Assembly (NCBI GenBank): GCA_030609785.1
Contig: JAUWTC010000152.1
Coordinates: 1 to 6,617 of the forward strand
Length of the DNA stretch: 6,617 nt
Direction of reading: 5' to 3'
DNA from: Holophagae bacterium
GTDB lineage: Bacteria; Acidobacteriota; Thermoanaerobaculia; Thermoanaerobaculales; Sulfomarinibacteraceae
The position numbers were made by a program, and so were the translations under genes. Numbering within the stretch: position 1 is the first letter of the stretch; each line of letters begins with the position of its first letter. Positions 6,446-6,617 of this stretch are shown here, piece after piece. Under the pieces are notes generated by a model. It was not told the origin of the DNA and made no database searches. It saw nothing but the letters and a program-made list of their open reading frames with translations.

Positions 6446-6617
6446 TTACTCCCGGGTCAAGATCGTTCCTTTATTACAAGAACTCTCTCTGTCGTCCACG
6501 CGAAGGCTCCACTTGAGATATCGCTTCTGCGCCCACCGAACACCGAGGGCATCGTACAGGCCCCTGAACGCGCGGTCCCAGGTGCCGTACTTGCTCGAAC
6601 CCCAGCGTCTCCGCGTG
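6446..6617 (-). CDS. Glycosyltransferase family 2, C-terminal fragment (runs off the window)
   Basis: Reading the minus strand from the window end gives 56 codons and a TAA (complement of 6446-6448). The sequence contains RRWGSSKYGTW, then AFRGLYDALGVRWAQKR. This RxxGxSKYG ... F(R)GLxDxLGVRW pattern is the C-terminal tail I recognise from dolichol-phosphate-mannose-synthase-like family 2 glycosyltransferases, which transfer sugars to lipid carriers or cell-envelope glycans. The catalytic GT-A domain lies outside the window. The gene converges on the barrel gene, with 65 bp and one terminator between them, so it belongs to a different transcription unit and probably has no link to electron transfer. 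A hydrophilic tail of about 20 residues follows the motif. Confidence 0.72.
   Translation of the reverse strand, partial: TRRRWGSSKYGTWDRAFRGLYDALGVRWAQKRYLKWSLRVDDRESSCNKGTILTRE

Overview
The window reads as chromosomal DNA (GC-rich coding regions, AT-richer intergenic DNA) from a Gram-negative bacterium that respires through multiheme c-type cytochromes. Evidence is two outer-membrane beta-barrel proteins, an octaheme and a decaheme periplasmic cytochrome, and Sec signal peptides on all three genes whose N-terminus is visible. DUF3373 barrels, octaheme tetrathionate-reductase-family cytochromes and MtrA/MtrB-type conduits co-occur in metal-respiring lineages such as Desulfuromonadota/Geobacterales and in some other phyla. 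The sequence alone does not fix the phylum.

Layout: (1) 1-1437, the 3' part of a DUF3373 outer-membrane barrel gene, followed after 13 bp by (2) 1451-2863, an octaheme cytochrome of the tetrathionate reductase family. The pair closes with a strong UUCG-loop terminator (2883-2909). (3) A 435-bp intergenic region holds a candidate promoter, an inverted repeat over its -35 box, a GC-rich foldable leader of no family I recognise, and a near-perfect Shine-Dalgarno. (4) 3299-4183 encodes a DmsE/MtrA-family decaheme cytochrome, followed after 16 bp by (5) 4200-6380, an MtrB/PioB-like barrel. A 10-bp terminator follows (6400-6427). (6) 6446-6617 on the minus strand is the C-terminal end of a convergent family 2 glycosyltransferase.

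Genes 4 and 5 form the core of an outer-membrane electron conduit: a decaheme wire plugged into a barrel. No extracellular cytochrome (MtrC/OmcA type) lies in the window. Genes 1 and 2 look like a separate barrel-plus-cytochrome unit.

The most interesting observation is in gene 5. Its reading frame is interrupted at 5964-5966 by a single in-frame TGA, not a frameshift. The same frame then continues for 137 codons to a TAA and ends in the terminal Phe expected of an outer-membrane barrel. The full 726-residue product has the length expected of an MtrB-type protein, while the 588-residue product would lack its last strands. A 7-bp hairpin with loop AGGAU begins 15 nt after the TGA, with its loop starting 22 nt after it, which fits the general geometry of bacterial SECIS elements. 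I propose a selenocysteine-containing MtrB-like barrel. A recent nonsense mutation or a base-call error remains a serious alternative.
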